A DNA stretch of 15,647 nt from an uncultured Dorea sp. (GTDB lineage: Bacteria; Bacillota; Clostridia; Lachnospirales; Lachnospiraceae). Made by a program: the position numbers and the translations under genes. Below the pieces are notes generated by a model that ran no database searches, was not told the origin of the DNA, and saw nothing but the letters and a program-made list of their open reading frames with translations. The stretch lies in assembly GCA_910587575.1 (NCBI GenBank), contig CAJULU010000074.1:1-15647 (forward strand), read 5' to 3'. Shown in pieces: positions 14,799-15,647 of this stretch (positions are counted from its first letter, which is position 1; each line of letters begins with the position of its first letter).

Positions 14799-15215
14799 TT
14801 ATTGGTTCATGTGCAGATTGTTTGTCAAGGTGTCAAGTATTCGTGCCAGATAAGATTCAAACTGCTGCCGCTCCTTTTCTGTAAAGCCTTGATAAAATAA
14901 TACATTCATCTGCTGGGATACCGCTTCATATTCCGTCTGCAGGGATTTTGCATATTCTGTAAGCGATATAATGGTCTGACGGCGGTTCGCAGGATTGATG
15001 TTTCTTTCCACAATTCCTTTATTCACCATTCCGTTTATGACAACAGATACTGTATTTTTCGCAAGAGAGGTCTTTTCGCTGATCTCGCTTATTGTAAGAT
15101 GATCTGTTTTCCATAAGATAAACAGAATCCTTCCCTGCCCGCCGCTGATTTCAATACGATTTTCAAGTAACAGTCTTTCAAAAATCCTGTCCTGGAGCTG
15201 TTTGATCTGTGTCAT
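14799..15215 (-). CDS. MarR family transcriptional regulator
   Basis: This 138-residue protein has a winged helix-turn-helix: helices at LTISEISEKTSLAKNTVSVV (residues 40-59) and GMVNKGIVERN, then the wing NPANRRQTIISLT, with flanking helices that form the dimer interface. It binds palindromic operators as a dimer and usually responds to phenolic or oxidative ligands. The start at 15215 is preferred because AGGTGG lies eight bases upstream; the longer TTG frame from 15239 would include that ribosome site. It is the first gene of an operon with the PNPOx-like flavoprotein, and a perfect palindrome overlaps its own -10 box, implying autoregulation. Confidence 0.92.
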   Translation of the reverse strand: MTQIKQLQDRIFERLLLENRIEISGGQGRILFILWKTDHLTISEISEKTSLAKNTVSVVINGMVNKGIVERNINPANRRQTIISLTEYAKSLQTEYEAVSQQMNVLFYQGFTEKERQQFESYLARILDTLTNNLHMNQ

Positions 15216-15267
15216 GTAAAATCCACCTTTTGTTTCCAAATAAGCACCTCAAATCCTATTAGAACAT

Positions 15268-15299
15268 TTCTATATAGAACAATTGTAAGTTTATCACAA
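15268..15299 (-). promoter_or_regulatory. MarR operon promoter with overlapping palindromic operator
   Basis: On the minus strand, TTGTGA (15294-15299) and TATATA (15271-15276) are 17 bases apart. The perfect 12-bp palindrome TTCTATATAGAA (15268-15279) covers the -10 box, and a further TTCTA follows. This is the expected placement for an autorepressing MarR dimer. Confidence 0.65.
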
Positions 15300-15447
15300 T
15301 TTTCCCTAAAAATCAATCTATTTCACGCATATTCCCAAATACACGCCCAGGCTAACTGATTTCTGAACACAAAATTTCCAAGAGAGCCTCTCGCTTTTGC
15401 CCCGTCCTTGATATCCCGTATGAACAAACACCCTCTTCCTCTGGAAA
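15300..15447. other. Intergenic stretch without a supported gene
   Basis: Between the MarR promoter and the right-edge gene no start-equipped gene is visible. A minus-strand open frame (15318-15446, containing SWKFCVQKSVSLGVYLGICV) lacks an ATG. Eight-base inverted arms AATTTCCA (15373-15380) and TGGAAATT (15442-15449) flank its centre. No convincing terminator with a T-run was found for the right-edge gene. Confidence 0.4.
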
Positions 15448-15647
15448 TTAAAAGCCACAAAATTCCCTGTCTAAATCTTGTAAATTTATGACAGTAACTA
15501 TTTCCTGTTGTATTCTTTCAACTTCATCAACTCTGACTCTACCAATACAGTTTCTTTCCATTTTATAATCTACATCTGGAAATAATTTTTCTAGCAAATT
15601 ATTTATTTCTGGAGATGCCCCCATTGAAGCTATCACAAGTGATGTCA
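15448..15647 (-). CDS. C-terminal part of an unknown protein, cut by window edge
   Basis: The last 66 codons of a gene enter from the right edge, in frame to position 15647 and ending at TAA. Visible text includes TSLVIASMGASPEINNLLEK, the segment LFPDVDYKMERNCIGRV and IQQEIVTVINLQDLDREFCG. It looks soluble, acidic-helical and well coded. I do not recognise the family; a short cytoplasmic protein such as an immunity protein would fit, but this is a guess. Which residue is the start cannot be seen. Confidence 0.55.
   Translation of the reverse strand, partial: TSLVIASMGASPEINNLLEKLFPDVDYKMERNCIGRVRVDEVERIQQEIVTVINLQDLDREFCGF

Overview
The window looks like chromosomal DNA of a gut Lachnospiraceae-type Firmicute (Clostridium cluster XIVa; Roseburia/Blautia/Dorea relatives). 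I infer this from moderate GC with AT-rich intergenic DNA, strong AGGAGG ribosome sites, the protein style, and the carbohydrate locus; no 16S or other marker fixes the genus.

Positions 1-8381, all on the minus strand, read as a beta-mannan (acetylated galactoglucomannan) oligosaccharide locus. In transcription order it holds a GH36 alpha-galactosidase, a LacI-family regulator, a strong terminator, then a second unit with its own promoter and operator-like palindrome: a lipoprotein solute-binding protein, an ABC permease, the 3' end of a GH130 mannosylglucose-type phosphorylase, a membrane-anchored unknown, a YesL/DUF624 protein and a CE2-type carbohydrate esterase cut by the window edge. The second unit is damaged. 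The binding-protein gene carries a one-base frameshift. A deletion fuses the end of permease 1 to the last third of GH130, so the expected second permease and the phosphorylase catalytic part are missing. The release enzymes are intact (as far as visible), but the import system cannot work as written.

Positions 8382-11659: a plus-strand MATE efflux gene converges, with overlapping stop codons, on a degraded minus-strand operon that resembles a phage-defence module. This operon has a DUF262 gene whose first 34 codons are in another frame, a short AAA-ATPase N-terminus that overlaps the DUF262 stop, and then, after an apparent internal deletion, a roughly 111-codon open tail of an unrecognised conserved-looking protein.

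Positions 11490-15647 hold ordinary accessory genes. A plus-strand YitT-family membrane protein lies behind a promoter and a leader containing an intrinsic terminator. Minus-strand genes follow: a YbhB/PEBP protein, a DUF4180 protein, a GNAT acetyltransferase, and a MarR regulator with a pyridoxamine-phosphate-oxidase-like flavoprotein behind a promoter with a perfect 12-bp palindrome. The C-terminus of an unknown gene enters from the right edge. No tRNA, rRNA, CRISPR array or insertion sequence was seen.

The recurrent theme is decay: at least two deletion scars and two frameshifts in 15.6 kb. The two frameshifts could be sequencing errors; the two deletions are harder to explain that way.
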